From NCBI RefSeq assembly GCF_030848805.1, contig NC_092362.1, forward strand, positions 16,971,642 to 17,035,641: DNA of 64,000 nt, written 5' to 3'. The DNA comes from Temnothorax longispinosus. Its lineage: Eukaryota > Arthropoda > Insecta > Hymenoptera > Formicidae. Positions 13,157 through 27,900 of the stretch are shown piece by piece (the first letter of the stretch is position 1; every line of letters starts with the position of its first letter). Both the position numbers and the translations under genes were made by a program. The notes beneath the pieces were generated by a model, which did no database searches, was not told the origin of the DNA, and was given only the letters and a program-made list of their open reading frames with translations.

Positions 13157-13502
13157 TTAACTAGCACACGTCCGCGATTAAACGTTATCTGCACACGGGG
13201 TGTTGAACACCCCACACACTTTGAACGTTGGATACGGCGAAATGAAGGCTCCAATAGGCTTGAAAAAAATCAAGTACATACATTAAACACTGGAAAATGA
13301 TACTCATTAGCCTAAACTATGAAAGTGTTAGTTTTGAGGCTTCAAAAAAATTCCTGCACTTGGGGTGTTCAGCACCCCAGCAATTCTATACGTCTGATTC
13401 GAATTGTGTTTGGAAGCGAAATTCATAGATTAACCGACCGAGAAAGATGCCTAAACTTGAGAAATTCGTTTTGGGGTGTTTGACACCCCGCGTGCTAGTT
13501 AA
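13157..13502. mobile_element. TTAA-flanked MITE (piggyBac-like)
   Basis: TTAA at 13157-13160 and 13499-13502 bound a 338-bp element with inverted ends CTAGCACACG / CGCGTGCTAG. TTAA target duplication is characteristic of piggyBac elements; with no coding capacity this would be a non-autonomous member. Inside are three copies of a near-palindrome GGGGTGTTnnnCACCCC (near 13197, 13365 and 13473). The element is missing from the A-B spacer. Confidence 0.7.
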
Positions 13503-15490
13503 AAGTTAAAGTTTTAAGTTATTAAAAATTTATTTTTTTATACTTAATGATATAAATTTATTAAAATACTGAAAATTTTATACTTCCTTGTTACACTTTC
13601 TCGAATATTTATATACTCACAATATAATTAAATGTTAAATATTCTTTTACATAATATCAAAATTATTTTCTGCTTTAATCCCAAATTTTTCGATAAAAAA
13701 TTAATTTCGAGACACAATTCCAAAATATTCTATGGAATATTTATGAGTATTATTTGAAACGTTTACTACATCAGTTATTATGTATCGATTTTTATATCTA
13801 TCATAAATTTTGAAATGTTTTGTTTTTCTTTCAATATTTCGCAATAAACTATAATAAAGACTTAGCTAATCACTTTTTCATACTAGAATGTCTTGTATTA
13901 AATTCTTTCGCATAATTGCACCTTTCGCAAATTTTCGAATAAATAATAATTTCTAAAATAAATGTTTCTGTTAATTCTGCTTCGGATGAATTTGTCTCAA
14001 CACGAGTGATCGACTTTAAAATGAACTTCACGCTACGAATACGTATGCAGGCTTTAAGTAACTTTTAAACTAGGGTCCCACGGTGTGTGGTTCCTCACGA
14101 CACGTGGCTTATTTATGCCTGTCAATAAATTCACCTCGCGAATTAGCAAGCAACGAACTATAACAAGCCACAAAGTGGCACAAAGTTCCCACGGCGCGTT
14201 AGCTCGTCTAGTTTAGACTCATATAGGCTCATAGTCTTCAGCTTATCAGTTTGAAATGGATAGCCAACGAGAAAAGATCGTGGTCGGTGCAGCAATAATA
14301 CATCTTTTCTTTTTTTTAATCATTTAATTAGAATGTTTAATATTGTTTCCATTCTTTTTCAAGAATCGTTTATAATAGCGTTCCTATCTTTATGAGAAAG
14401 AATGCCTCAAGTTCTACAGTAATTCTCCTTTCTTGTATGCTTCTAAAAATTCAAAGTTTTCTCATTCAATCACTTTCCATGAGTCAACATACGAGTTAAC
14501 AATTGAATCACGTTTTTGGTTTTTGGTTTTATGGATTTTATCTCCACGGCTTCATTTTTATAATCTCAAGTTCTCGAGACTACTTGGTGAGTTATTTATT
14601 TTTTTAATTGTTTTGTATTTTAATTTTTTTAATTTTTGTGTGTCAGGTTTGTCCTGATGACAGACCATTAAGTAGCCATAAATTTTAATGTCAACTTTTT
14701 TATCCACATGACTTTTTGACCACACTATCAAGGTATCAAGAAGCACTTATTGCTGACTTAACAAACGTTGAAAATTAACTTTCATTTATCATTTGACTTC
14801 TCAAAGCGAAACCGTCGTAATATTTACGTCCTAATATTTACGTTCTAATTGTAACTAATTATTGTGACTACTTACACACCAACACACACAATCGCGTTGT
14901 TCTCTCACTGCTCATTTTTACCCCACTTTGTTATTTTAATTACCGAGAGTCCTATTCTTATTCTGCCATCAGTTTGAATCACATTTGCTTAGACGCGCAA
15001 CATATATTTTTCGACAAGCCTATCAAAATCGACGAATCGAGTGGATGAACGCTATCGGTGGTTAGTGGCTCAATAAGTTCTTTGACTCCGATAATATTTA
15101 ACCCAAAGTATCAAAGAGCAATAGAAATTTCACAATCATGAAAACGATAAGTATAGTCTATGAAGCAGATCATTTAACGAGCTTTAAATTAAACAATAAA
15201 AGGAAATATAAAAATGTCATATCTTAAAAAAGATTCTCTGTTTATCGACTCTCAAAAGGAACGACGAGCTAGGAATCGCGAGCATTAGCGACCTATCCCG
15301 GTCCTGTGATGCGTGGCTCGGGATGACTTTTGGTGTAATTGACCAAGACTCTACGCGTCGTGGAACCCTTGGCTTGATAATATAGCATATCCTGCTTCAA
15401 AAAAATAATAGCATATATTGGTGTTTATACACACGCGAAGCAAGGAGAGAGATAAACGAGCGATGATACATGGGAAGGAAGCACTTTAAC
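13503..15490. other. spacer between Nimrod copies B and C
   Basis: From about 13,900 this matches 4440-5840 of the A-B spacer. 13,503-13,900 has no match in the window. AT-rich, with no credible coding frame. Confidence 0.55.
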
Positions 15491-15498
15491 AGTCGATC

Positions 15499-15504
15499 TA
15501 TAAA
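15499..15504 (+). promoter_or_regulatory. TATA box of Nimrod copy C
   Basis: TATAAA 48 bases before the ATG at 15547, in the same setting as copy B. Confidence 0.6.
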
Positions 15505-15546
15505 CATCACGGAGTGAACACAACTTCGTAATAGAGACGACAAATC

Positions 15547-16751
15547 ATGGGGTTACTTAATAGTTTGATCGCTCTTTTGGCTATCAAGATACTATTTTTA
15601 AAAGTAAACGCAACTCCACTTGTTGGCCACCCGTCACCGTCCCAGCTTGAACTAAAGAAAGATGACGCTGTAGAAACATTCAATAATTCAAGGTACAATG
15701 AAAGGTCCAGGTATTTTATATTTGTTATTATACTCTATTCACATATCACGTATCAATTTCTAAGGTAATTTCTTCGAAATACCTTACAAATTATGCGTTT
15801 ATATATGTTAATACGTATATTAACTTTGTTAATTTTATTACAGTCGAAACGGATCACAATTAGTTCCTTATACGGAAACATATAGATATAAACCAGAACA
15901 TGCTAGGCCTGGGGAACCCTATCAAATCAAGACTCGATTGAATTATAAGAAAGAGGTAATCAAGCTGATAAATAACGCGATGATATTCGATGAAGAAATA
16001 AAAAAGAAGAAATAAGAGAGAGAACAATTTTCGTATAAATCAGCAAGCTTGCAAACGATTTGTCAATCTCTTGTTTACTTGTTTGCTTATGCTACAACTA
16101 TATAATCCGCTAATTTGCCAATTACGATTATTACAGTTTCACACGGAGTTGACATGCTGCGAAGGCTACGTGCAATCCGGTGCAATGTGCGTACCGCGTT
16201 GCCCGCAATCGTGCCAAAATGGTACTTGCAAGAAGCCGAACGTGTGCACCTGCAACACAGGATACCGCATGTCAAGCAACGGCTCGTGCGTATCGCAGTG
16301 CAAAAACGTTTGCGTCAACGGTACTTGTGGCGATCCTGGGATTTGCAACTGCAACGAGGGATATCTGTTGGACTCGGACGGATTCACCTGCCGACCTGTC
16401 TGCCCCGCGCAATGCGAGGAAACTCACGGATACTGCACCGAACCAAACCTGTGCACGTGTCCTTCCGGTTACAGGCAACACAGAAGATTCGAATACGTCT
16501 TTAAATTCATGTGCGAACCCGTTTGCGATCCTGAGTGCCAGAACGGTCTTTGTGTGGCCCCTAACGTCTGCATGTGCGCGGACGGCTACGAGAAGAACGA
16601 GGACGATTCATTCATCTGCAGGCCTAAGTGCGGCGATTCGTGCGCTTTCGGGACGTGCCTAAGCCCGGGGTTGTGCAGATGCAAACCCGGTTACCTACCC
16701 ACACAGCACAAATATCAACAAATACTTTTCAGAGACCTTCGCAAATTGTAA
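15547..16751 (+). CDS. truncated, probably secreted Nimrod protein, copy C
   Basis: Exons 15547-15710, 15844-15955 and 16137-16751; 296 residues. It has the same signal peptide, the CCEGY motif and four complete NIM repeats plus most of a fifth. After CRCKPGY the sequence changes to unrelated DNA and reaches a stop within about 20 codons. The rest of the repeats and the membrane exon are absent, because the DNA rejoins the homologous unit only near 17,195, beyond those exons. The product would be secreted, in the manner of NimB proteins, or the copy may be a non-functional remnant. Its exon 1 keeps the base that copy B has lost, giving a normal donor AG|GTATTT. Confidence 0.75.
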
Positions 16752-18045
16752 CAAATAAGATCTCACGAATGTCTCATATATGCATAGATACGTGAAAATG
16801 TCCGCTATTTTGTCACAAAGACCTTTATGAAAGGTTGCACAGACATCTCCTAGAGAGTTACTACCATCTCGGAGATGTTTTACAAAACATTTTGAGTACG
16901 TTGCATAGAGATATCTGACAATTATTACGCTCATATAGTAGGATAATTAAAACCGTTAGGTAAATGAGAGGACAAACTATGTTAAACCACAAAATAAATT
17001 GTATTTCATCGCATAAACATTTTGTTCTTGCATTTACTTACAAAGTCATTTATTCTATATTTGAGCCTATCTCTTTAAAGTTCTCCCATTTCTCTAAAAA
17101 AAACCCTACATAAAGTTATATTAACTTTTAATTTTATTAGATTTTACTTTATGTATATTTTTGATTGATATTTAGTCCCGAATTGAAATTCGGGAGATTT
17201 TAACAAAAACGTAACTAAAAGATAGTTACAACATCGTATTTTGAACTGTATGCATAAAACGTGAAAGCAAATTATTTAACGTGAATGGATAAGACAAACG
17301 CTCGCAGCTTGCGCAATATTAAATCGCTTTTAAGACACTTAAATAAAAAGTGTATAATTAATATTTTATTGTATTCTAAGCGACAACGAGATAACTATTT
17401 TGAAATATTTGTTCCAGCAAATATATCGACAAACAATCTTGCGAGAATCTCCCGCTACCGAGATTTTGTTGCCTGACATCTGACTTTAAAGGAGACATCA
17501 GTACAAAGACAGTTAAGAAAACTAGACTTGCAGTAGTTGTGATAATGATGATAAAAAGCACAGTTGTAATAGTAATGATACATTAGATCATATTTTATTG
17601 TTCCATGACGACATTTCGTAAGACAAAGATAAGTAACATTCATTCAACCAATATTCGCGCTGTTAGTAATAATATTTTCATTTAAGTTGAATCAAGTTTG
17701 TTATTCCTTTGAGCATATGTATCAAGATGTTTTGATAACAGTAATAGAAATATTATATAAAATTGTTTATCAAAATAAATGGTATCTAATGCGAACAAAA
17801 ATTTAATTTATTACAATATACATTACGATCAATCACTAATATTGTCAACGATCCGTGAATAGCTTTCATAATGAACCGTGTAATACGAGACGTGACGCAA
17901 TTGAAGCTGTTTACAACCGTTCAATGATAATGAAATTCTCGAGACATTTTCGGCATGTGTGGCCGCAATATATCGGTCACCTCCTTTAGACTGTAATTAC
18001 TGCCCCAGTTCTGGACTTGTGCTACCAACAGATGTCCGCTGACGA
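16752..18045. other. replacement segment and duplicated spacer after Nimrod copy C
   Basis: 16,693-17,195 has no relative elsewhere in the window and replaces the 3' exons of the Nimrod gene; a small hairpin CCCGAATTGAAATTCGGG lies near 17,178. 17,195-18,035 is near-identical to the spacer after copy B. The tandem homology ends near 18,035. No gene seen. Confidence 0.6.
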
Positions 18046-18931
18046 TAAGGCAGCGAAACTTCATTCCGCGATAAGACTTAACTCCAACCGAAGGCCGGAG
18101 GTGTGCTTGGTCTCACGTATGCCTTTATTCCTTTCCCCCCTCGAAACACGAATCGATTACAGCAAATTGCCGCAACTTAACACTCGGCAAACCGATTATA
18201 CGCTCACTCGTGGCGCCAGGTGAATTCGTGAAAAGGATTCTTCCCGACGCGAGTTGATTTCCGGAAAAGTGTCCCGACGGAGAGTCTCAGCGGGGGGAAG
18301 AGAAAGGAGAGCAAACCGGTGTCGTCAGCCTGACCGATGAACTAATGAGCATACATGCATCCGCCGTCCCGGCTCTCTCCCCGGAGAGAGAGACCCACGG
18401 CGACTAACCCCGTGTTCTCGATCGACGTGGCGTGGACCGACACGACGGTGAAGAGAGGAAGAAGCGGGGCGAGTCGGAGTAGCGGCCGCGCGCAGCTGCA
18501 GCCGCGTCCGTCCTCGCTCTTACCCCGCGAGGACCGTTCAGTGAACGAGGTGGAGCGGTTTCGAGCGGTCCCGAAACGATCGACGTCTCCTCGTGGTGCT
18601 AGTTTGTGCAGTGCTAAAAAAAATACGGACGTGCTGATAAATTACGGCGAAGCCTTGCCGTCCGAGCGGTACGCTCCGCGTACGCTCGCGTGCGGGCGCT
18701 CGCAGTAGTAATAACGTTTATTACGCCGCCACGTAGGGGATATACAGACGCACGTAGACGGACGCGCGACGAACGCGACGTAAGGCGCTTCTCCCTGGGG
18801 CATCGACGGCGCGAGGGTGCGCCGGGGAGGTCGGGAGGGCGGGAGGGAGGGAGGGGAGCGCAGGCGACGGGGAAGGATGTCGATGCGCCGTCGGTGGTCG
18901 GTTTCGGGGGTTGATTCGCGCCGCGGGGGCG
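18046..18931 (+). promoter_or_regulatory. GC/CpG-rich promoter and 5' UTR of the EB-module gene
   Basis: The base composition changes sharply from AT-rich spacer to GC- and CpG-rich sequence that runs into the first coding exon. The 117-codon open frame at 18,355 lacks family features and is read as leader sequence. The transcription start could not be located. Confidence 0.5.
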
Positions 18932-21900
18932 ATGAGCGCGCTTCCCTCCGCCCTGAGACTGACCTCCTGCTGCTGCTGCTGCTGCTGGCTCCTGCTGATT
19001 TGCCTCGTCGTCTTCCTGATACCTGCGCCCTGCACCAGCCAGCAGACAATAAACCGGACTCGAAAACAGTCGGCAGGTGATGATAATGCGGCGGCGCACG
19101 AGTCCAGCTACCTCGACGACGACGCCGAGGTATACGAGGACGAGCAGATATCCACCGGCAATGGCGACCTCGAGGACTGGTTCGATAGAAATATTACCGC
19201 GGGTGAGTTAGGGGACGGTTCGTACGACGACAATGGCAATCGATGGCAGGAGAATAACCGTATTATACGTTCCACGGAGATAACCGGCGATGGTTGCACT
19301 TAAATTAAAATTCGATAATTCGGCGAACTCTCAAGCGATTCGTCACGTCGAAAAAATGGAGTTTTTTTCCGAGTCTATCTCTATCGAAACGTCAATCAGA
19401 ATTTCCGATCTGAACGACTGATGAATGATACGTGAGTATTATAATTTGTGGGGTGAAAAGGTCACTGCTATCGACGATTATAGTATCGAACGTTTTGAGG
19501 AAGGAAGACCTGGAAGCCAGCACTTACAGGATAGCTCGATGTACATTGTGATGCTAGTTCGTTGCCTAGGTGATGTCGGTGAAGATGAAATCGTTTAGAC
19601 ATCAAACGTCGTTTAAATTTACTGAGATATAGCATTTTTGATACGTAAATTTCTTAAAGTCTAAGAAAAATAGTTGACACGTACAATCAGTACAAAAACT
19701 AAATGTTATCGTCATTGTCATATTAATCTCTATTGCAAAATATTGTAAAAGCACGAAAGGATTATTCAAATAATGCTTATGATACATTGATCAATTTCTA
19801 TTTTTATATTATCATGTAATATTCGTGAAACGTCATGAAAAAAACTTTTAACGGGACTATCGCTGAATATATTAAATATTTCTTATTTTTCTTTCTTCGT
19901 ATTCTTTATATGTCTGTTATATTTTAAGAAAAAGTATATTCTGAGAAAGTATCCTAAAAATAATAATCTGTAAAATTAAAAATTTCTTTCTGCTTATTTG
20001 CCGAATTATTAAGTAAATAGAAAAACTAATAAAAAGATGTAAGGAGGAGATAATGCCAAGTTCTTAAGAAGTTAATTGTTAAATCAAATTGTTGACAAAG
20101 TGTTGTTTTACAATTATCCAGAAATTGTTTGTGGAAATGTAAACGAGATGTATTCGGAATGAGAAAAATTAGATAAGAGCACGAGAAAGGCATGCTATAA
20201 AAATAAGCAAGCAAGATATCAGATTTAATCATAATTGCGCTCAAGTTTATTCAATAATTAATTTGCAAACGAAGCATATTCGTCTTACAATTAGACACGA
20301 TAATGCTCTATTTTCACTGGTAAGACAATAACGATCGAGCGAAGGATATATCTCAAGGTTCTCCCTGTTCGCGCCTGCTCCATAATGTGCAAACACTTTC
20401 CTCGAGAATATTCATCCATTAAAGCACGTACCTTCGTTCCCGAATACATTCTCATCAATTTTTGTATAAAAAATATAATTTCTATTTTTTTTTCAACTAA
20501 GCCATGTAAAATATGGTTTTTCTCTATAAAAATAGTTTTATAGAGGCTGCTAAAAAATTATAGCAAAAATGTATTTTCCTAGAAGTAATATTTTTTAATT
20601 CAATTGCAATTATTATTTCTATTCTATTTTAAAAAATCACACTGATTGGTCTTTATTAAATGCTTTATTAAAGTCACGTAAAATTTTATTAAATATTGTA
20701 TCATATCGCGCTCATTTTTCTCGCTTGAATAAAAACCCTGACTTTTATCGCGTGGCGTCCATTTAGTTTTACGTTTTACGTTCTTTTTATGTTTATCTCT
20801 TTCCGATTTTGTATTAAAACACCTAACGCGCTATTTTTACGTTCTAAAGAAGGCGGAAAGTGCCTCCAGCGGTTTTGGTCTTAGCGCAGGCGTCGATTTA
20901 AGCAAGAAGGAAACGCGTTCTTCTTCTTGATTTTCGCGCCAAGCATGCCGTCGGTATTGATTTTAATGGATGCTGCAAGCTCCGCTCTCCAGGCTCGAGT
21001 GTGTCAATTGCACCGCACATTGTGCATACGTTCGTTCTCTTTTGAAAGTGGAGCTTACCGCGAGGATGTAGCTTAACGAAAATGATAGAGCATTGTTGGC
21101 GTAAATTTTTTACTCCTTCATTCATCGTGCTCATCTTTTTGACATGAAAGATGCAATCGGACGGAATAGGTTAGCATGAAGAGTAAAACTTAGCCGTATA
21201 TAGTTAGTCATAACACGGAAATTGATAAATGATAAAAAGAGACGAAAACTTACTGCCGTTTCAAATTTACTCAATTTCCAAATTAATTAGATGTAATCTG
21301 CTTGATAATGGAAGTGAATTATTACATGCAAATAATGACACGCAGCAAGCGGCATAAATATGCTTATTGAATATTAAAATATCTTTACTTGATTTAACAC
21401 GCTTTTTGGAACTTTCCATAATTTCTATTTAACCAATACGATCCAAGATAATTTTAATGATCAAACGCATAATTTCTTAATTACACTTAATATAGCTGCA
21501 CGTGCTAATCCATCAGACGTTATTAAAACTTTCCGTTGAACTCTCCGTTGAAATCACGCGAATCTAAATTTTCGCTCGATGAGGGAGCGATAAAGCGCAC
21601 GCGACGCAGCGGTAACGCGTACGTGCAATGAACTTTAATCAGTATAAAATTACATGCGGCCTGCTAAAGAAATACATTTAAAGCCGCGCATTTTCAACCG
21701 TAAAACTAAAAGAGTACGCGATCATCGCGAAACGGCACACCGGCGACTACGTCGCACGGACGCTATTATCCGCAAGACAATGAGTTCTGTAATATTGAAA
21801 TTTCTGCAGCTGCATACGCGTCCATGGCGACGCTAAATGACACAAAGCGCATTTATCACGCACGACTGTGGTTGTCATTAAATAAGCGATTTGCGCGCTG

Positions 21901-24900
21901 ATCCGAATAGCCCGAGACGATAGAGAAGCGCACCGTAAGCGATTATAAATAAAGATATCAATATATTTAAAATATAAATAAATAAAGATACATATGTTAT
22001 TATTAGAATATGAAATAAAGTATATTAACGAATTAAGAATACTGGATTTGCGGACTCAAAAAGAAGCTTTGTAGCTTATTCATGATATATTTATTTGTAA
22101 TAAAAGAATTAATCCTTTCTTCAGTAGGTACAATTTTTAATGAGGGAATTTATTTATGTAATTTAAATGTCTGTGGAAAATATATCGGCGTTTTAGGGAA
22201 TACTCGATTAGAAAATTTATAACCGTTTACATTATCGCTGTATTGCCACACAATGTAGTTTGAAAACGTGCCAAAGGGAGTTAGCCGAAGGGAATTATCA
22301 TCTGGGCTACTGCTGCGAAAGCAACAGAGGATACAGTACAATACTGTTACAATAACCTGACAGTGAACTCATAACAAATAAGTTGGCGTGCTGCCAATTA
22401 GATCTAAAGTCCGCAATTAAATTAATAAATTGCAGAATTTAGGATCACTTCAAAATTCACATTTTAATTGTACTATTGCAAAAATTATCGAAATACAAGC
22501 GAACGTAAAAATTTATTATCAAAAATACACAGAACTGAATTAGTCCTCTATCTTTACTAATAAAATATATGTCATCAGTGGAGAAATATTTAAATACTTT
22601 TAGATTATCTAAAAACTAATAAAATTAAATTTGTCATAAATATATACACTGAGAAAAAAATTGTTAGATCCAAGAAATTTTTTCTTTGAATAGTATACTA
22701 GTAACATATTTACTTAATATAATCACATATTTATTTAGAATTAGATATTTTTACTTAATTTAAGTAAAGATATATAATTCTAAATAAATATGTAATTATA
22801 TTAAGTAAATATGTTATTAGTACTATTCAAAGAAATATTTTCTTGGATCTAAAAAATTTTTTTCTCGGTGTACAAGTGTAGGTAAAGCATTCTAAATTTG
22901 TTTCACTAATAAAAAAAATTTTATATCGCAACACTATAAGATTATATTGCAAGAAGAATAATAACCCATAATAATTTCAAACTGCATTAGCGCGAGGAAC
23001 TAACAAATATAAAATTCTCGATTTTATAATTAATTTTAAGCGTTTATGTATCAGAAGCTATGATTATTATTCTCTGTGTATCGAAATATTATTTAATGTT
23101 TGAAACAGAAATTTAAATACTTATGTGACTTTTTGCAGAAAAAGGACGGTACTTGGGCTCGCCTTGCGACCGCGACGTCGTGTGCAATGCCGAGCTACAG
23201 CACGTGTTCTGCGATTCAATCACTGGCCTCTGCGAGTGCGAAAAGTTGTACCCCGTTCGTCTCGGGCCTACCAAGGGATGTGCCAAACGTATGTAAAAGC
23301 TAGCGAGACTAGATTACCCTCATGCCTAACAAGTAGGTCGTTCCGATATCATAACTTCCATGGTAACGGTCGGTGAAAATAAATGTTCGCGCGCTCCTGA
23401 TAGCCTGAATGAAGTCCGACGACATAAAAAGACTTTGTGTACTCGTTTATTTTATACAACGAGCGTAAAGCGCGAGAAACCGTAAATGAATTTCTAAAAC
23501 GATAAAACGTTTGCCTAATATTATATCAAAACGGAAGAAATTTTAAAATGATAAAAACATACTTCGTAGCAAACATTTCGAGACGCAATATAAAAATACA
23601 AGACTGTCTATAAATTGGAAGAACGGGATTTTGTCGACAATTTGAGAAAAGATTGAATCTATCTTATGTATGGAACTTTGAAACTTTGATTAAATTCCTG
23701 CTGAATAAAAAATGTCTTCCTCAATAAGTAAATACGAGCTATCGATTCTTGCTTTCAGCCAAAAAACTCGGAGAACAGTGCTTCTATCGTGCGACGTGCA
23801 CTTTTGCGGATCAACATTCGACGTGCACGCAGGTTCAACACAATGCGGTATGCGATTGCGAGGAGGGATATCACAGGGTTGCTCTGTCCAGGCCTAACAA
23901 GAAGGTTTTCTGCGCGGAGGGTATGCCATTTATCCCCGATATTTGTCTCAATCACCGCCGTTCAAGATTTCTATGAGACTTTTATAAATCGATCGCGAGA
24001 GATCTTGGATTTAAAAATTCCGTCGCCTTAACATTAGACCTGTTCGTTTTCGCGCAATAAGTTAGAATGAAAAAACATATATTTGTTTCATTCTAACTTA
24101 TCGCACTATGTTGCACTAGTTCAGAAGTGCAGCGAAAACGAACAGACCTAATAATTACTATCATTAATTTTGTTGTATAAATAACATTAACATTTATCGT
24201 TTTAATGTTTAACATACTCAGCTGATTACCATAAATACTGAAATAAAGTCATTAAAGCGAAACTTGAGGAAATATATTTTAATATCGATCCGCGAGTTTA
24301 TCGTGCTATGTCCTCCTTTAATTCGTTGTAATCTGACTCGATAGATCTGGTGCTGATAACTACGGACCTTCCGACCCTACTCTGCATAGCATCGGGGATA
24401 GCCATCTTTACGGGGATGATATGCTTCGTGCTCAAACTATTCAGCCGGGCGAGGTATTCAAGGCCGCGGCATTACGCCAATGCCAATCATGCGCCACCCA
24501 TGCTGTTTTCCAGTGATACTGGTAAGTAATGACCGATTAATCTCGACATTCTGCAAGAGGGGAAGTCCCGTGTAAATATCGCAATCATGAAAAAAATATC
24601 AACTCTGGAGAGACGTCAATCGCAACGTCAATCGCAACGTCAATCTGGGGATTTCCCTTATGATCCCCCATATTATGAATTATTTGTTAAACATGCGCGT
24701 TAAGATAATCCTCACTTTTCAAAATAAAGGAAATTAAAACTTATAGCTAGAATATTTGTGTTATAACTAATATGACAGCAGCGTGATTATTTAGATAAAT
24801 TTAGATTATTTCATTTTATGAGGAATATAATGTATAATTTTCACGAACACGCCTACGCATAATCTTGCGTAATATGTTTCAATCTTTTCCCTTCAAATTA

Positions 24901-27900
24901 AAAACATTTATTCTGAGTAGGAAAAGTCGAGATCAGCTTATGAAACTGTAAATTATTATACGGAATTAATGCGTCGCTCATAAGCTTATAATTTAATATT
25001 TTTTATATTTTAAAAAGTAACAGATTAGGTAGAATTTATAAATATACAGAAGAAAATTATAATTTGCTATTGCTATTTCGAACAAAATACAAACAAATCA
25101 CTCATCTTTATAATTTTTCTGAAACTGCACCATTTAGAACGTTTTCACACGAAATGCGCAAATTCGACAATAATAATTCTTCCCCTTCGTGGAGAACCTA
25201 CTTTCGCTTCCGCGAAATCAATAGAAGATATATCTATATATCGATACGGTGCATAGTATATTCTAAAGAGAGGTATCTATTCTTGTCTCACTTCGTTACT
25301 TACGACGTCACACATCAAACTATACTTCAAAGAAACCAGACGCAGCAAGGAAATCAAACGAGCAGATCTTAAGAAAACTGTGCAAGAAATATAAAGCGCA
25401 GCATTCCTGCGAACGGGATGAAAAGTTAAATATATTTTCCTACCTATCTCAAAATAATATAACAAAAAGAGCAATTCTCTCTCGCTCTCATGGATCTTTC
25501 AACAACGACAGTTTTTAAAAATATTTCATAAAAGAGATATCGACGCAATCACCCACCTCCTTTATTTTTGTTTTGAACGAAAATAATTTCTGCAATTTCA
25601 TTCTGCTTACACAATCGTGTCCTATACGGAAAAATATTGAATCGCGCCAAGCAATATATCGTCGTATCAGCGTATACGTAACGTATATCAGACGTAGTAA
25701 ACGGACAGCATTAGAAATATATCTCGTACAGAATAGTCGAACAAGCAGCTCGCCGGCGCGGCGCGGCGTATCTCGTCCGAAAGGTCAAACGAAACGTCCA
25801 TCACGTCCGCGAAGTGTGAGAAAGCTAAAGGCCATTTAAGCGCCGTCCATGGCCCGTATCGCCACCTCCATATGCGGAAATAACTCCCCGAAAATAAATT
25901 TCGCAGGCATCCCGTTGACGCTGCACGGACGGCCGTCGTCGCGATCGAGCCAGCGGAGCAACAGTGCCGGGCCTCTCAACTGCGCGTTCACCAGGAGGCC
26001 CAGCAGCGGCGGTAGCCGCGGACCCCTGGTACCGGCGTCCAGAGCAGGTGCGGCACGGGCCGCCGCTATCTTGCTTATATCGTGTCACCTGCAGGCGACC
26101 AAGGACGGCAACAACAAGCACCGACGTACCCTTAGTGACGTGGCCGAGGGATCGACCGACGGCCTCGGTAGACGATCTCGTCTCTCTCTTTCTCTCTCTC
26201 TTTCTTTCTGTCTCTTTCTGCCTCTCTATCGCTCTTTGGGTGTCTCACATCCTGTCGTAAAAATACGTTTCATACCTCTCTTTGACGTTCGCTCTGTCTC
26301 CGTACTTGCTTATCGATCTACATTGGATAATCGTGAAATTCGATTTGCGTTTACGTGGCTCGTATAAGTGACATAAACATGACCCAAAGAATATGCCGCC
26401 TGCCTTCATCGAGGAACATTGTTGTCGGTATCATTATCGCTGTGTTCATTCAAACAAGTGTTATCCTAGCAGTGACAGATTCACGTGTCTCCGTCGTCAC
26501 TACATATGTGTAACTATCTATCATCTAACTCTCTCTCTTCTTTCTCTCTCTCTCTTTCTCTCTATTCTTTCTCTCTTCACATATACTTCTCCATTTATCT
26601 TTTACACTTCCTCTATGTTCGTCAATGCAATTCGCTTCTTGTGCTGGCAACGGTGGTGTAATTGCGAAAGGAAGATTATTTTATGGTGACGATTGATGAT
26701 GACGGTAGCAACAATGCTTCATATACCGAATCATGTCATTGTCGCTGTTGCTGTTACATGGTCATGGTAACTAGCTGTTGTCGATGGCTGTATTAGATAT
26801 CCGTGTTTCATCCGAAATCCCGGCTCTTGGTAATCTCGTCTGTATGTCCATAACGCGTTTTAATCGCTGGACAAATTTAATGGTCGTTCCACGTTTAATA
26901 TCATCTGAATACGAAAGAAAACTTCGCAGCTTTGGATACAGTAATTAACTATTCTTGTTAACTTGCATTTAGTAATTTTTACATCATTGTAATACAATTA
27001 TTATTTACTGTTCACGCATTTCTTCAGTCAATCGTATATATATGTACGATGATATAAGGATAATTAAATGCAGTTAACAAGAATCGTATTAATATAACAT
27101 GTATATGTATATATACATGTATCAGTACAATTCACAGTACGTTCTTTCTTCCTAAAACTAAGAAATTAATGTGTGCTTCCTTGGCTGCCAATCTTAGATA
27201 AAATAATTAATAAATGAGTTGTTATATTATGTGCATAAAATAATATCTCAAAGAAAATCGTGCAGGCAGCAAGTCTGCATTGAATGAAAATAAAATTGCG
27301 AATAAAATGTATCACAAGTGTGTTACGAGATAGCAAGATAGCAGCGGCCGATTTCGTTGCTCGTTTACAAGTGAATCTTTTTCTGGTAAGACATAGAGAG
27401 ACACGAAATCCTTACGCACTAGCTAGCTCGCTGCACACGCACAATTACACATACACACACACACACACGTACGTATAAATATATCGCGTCGACAATGTAT
27501 ACAATTAGGGACCAGTTTCTCGGTAGATGTTACAACTCGTAAGACTACTATTCTTTATAAAATTAATACTAGTAGAAGAGCAAATGTTTAATCAGTCGAT
27601 ATACATTTTGAATATTCTTACCGGAAAACTATATCCCTACACACCAAAATAATATATGTAATATTTTTTTAGAATAGTTTGCTTTGCCAGCTCAGCTTAT
27701 TGACGTATTTTCTACGTCAAAAACTTGCTTCTTAAATATGTATATATCATTGTAAAAATACATCTCGATAAGGACCTTGCGATCACGTACTTTCAGGTGT
27801 TTCAGTCACTGTTTCTATCAATTAAATTTACGCATTTTTTTTATTTTAGTAAAATATAATGATACATACACACAATATTCTTTCGCGCATGCTATTTATT

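Noticed and set aside
18355..18708. 117-codon open frame before the EB-module gene
   Set aside because: GC-rich, Arg/Ser-rich and without domain or signal; it lies where the leader of the next gene is expected.
25849..26367. 172-codon open frame extending EB-gene exon 5
   Set aside because: Only 25,907-26,047 fits the splice phases; the remainder runs into a TC microsatellite.
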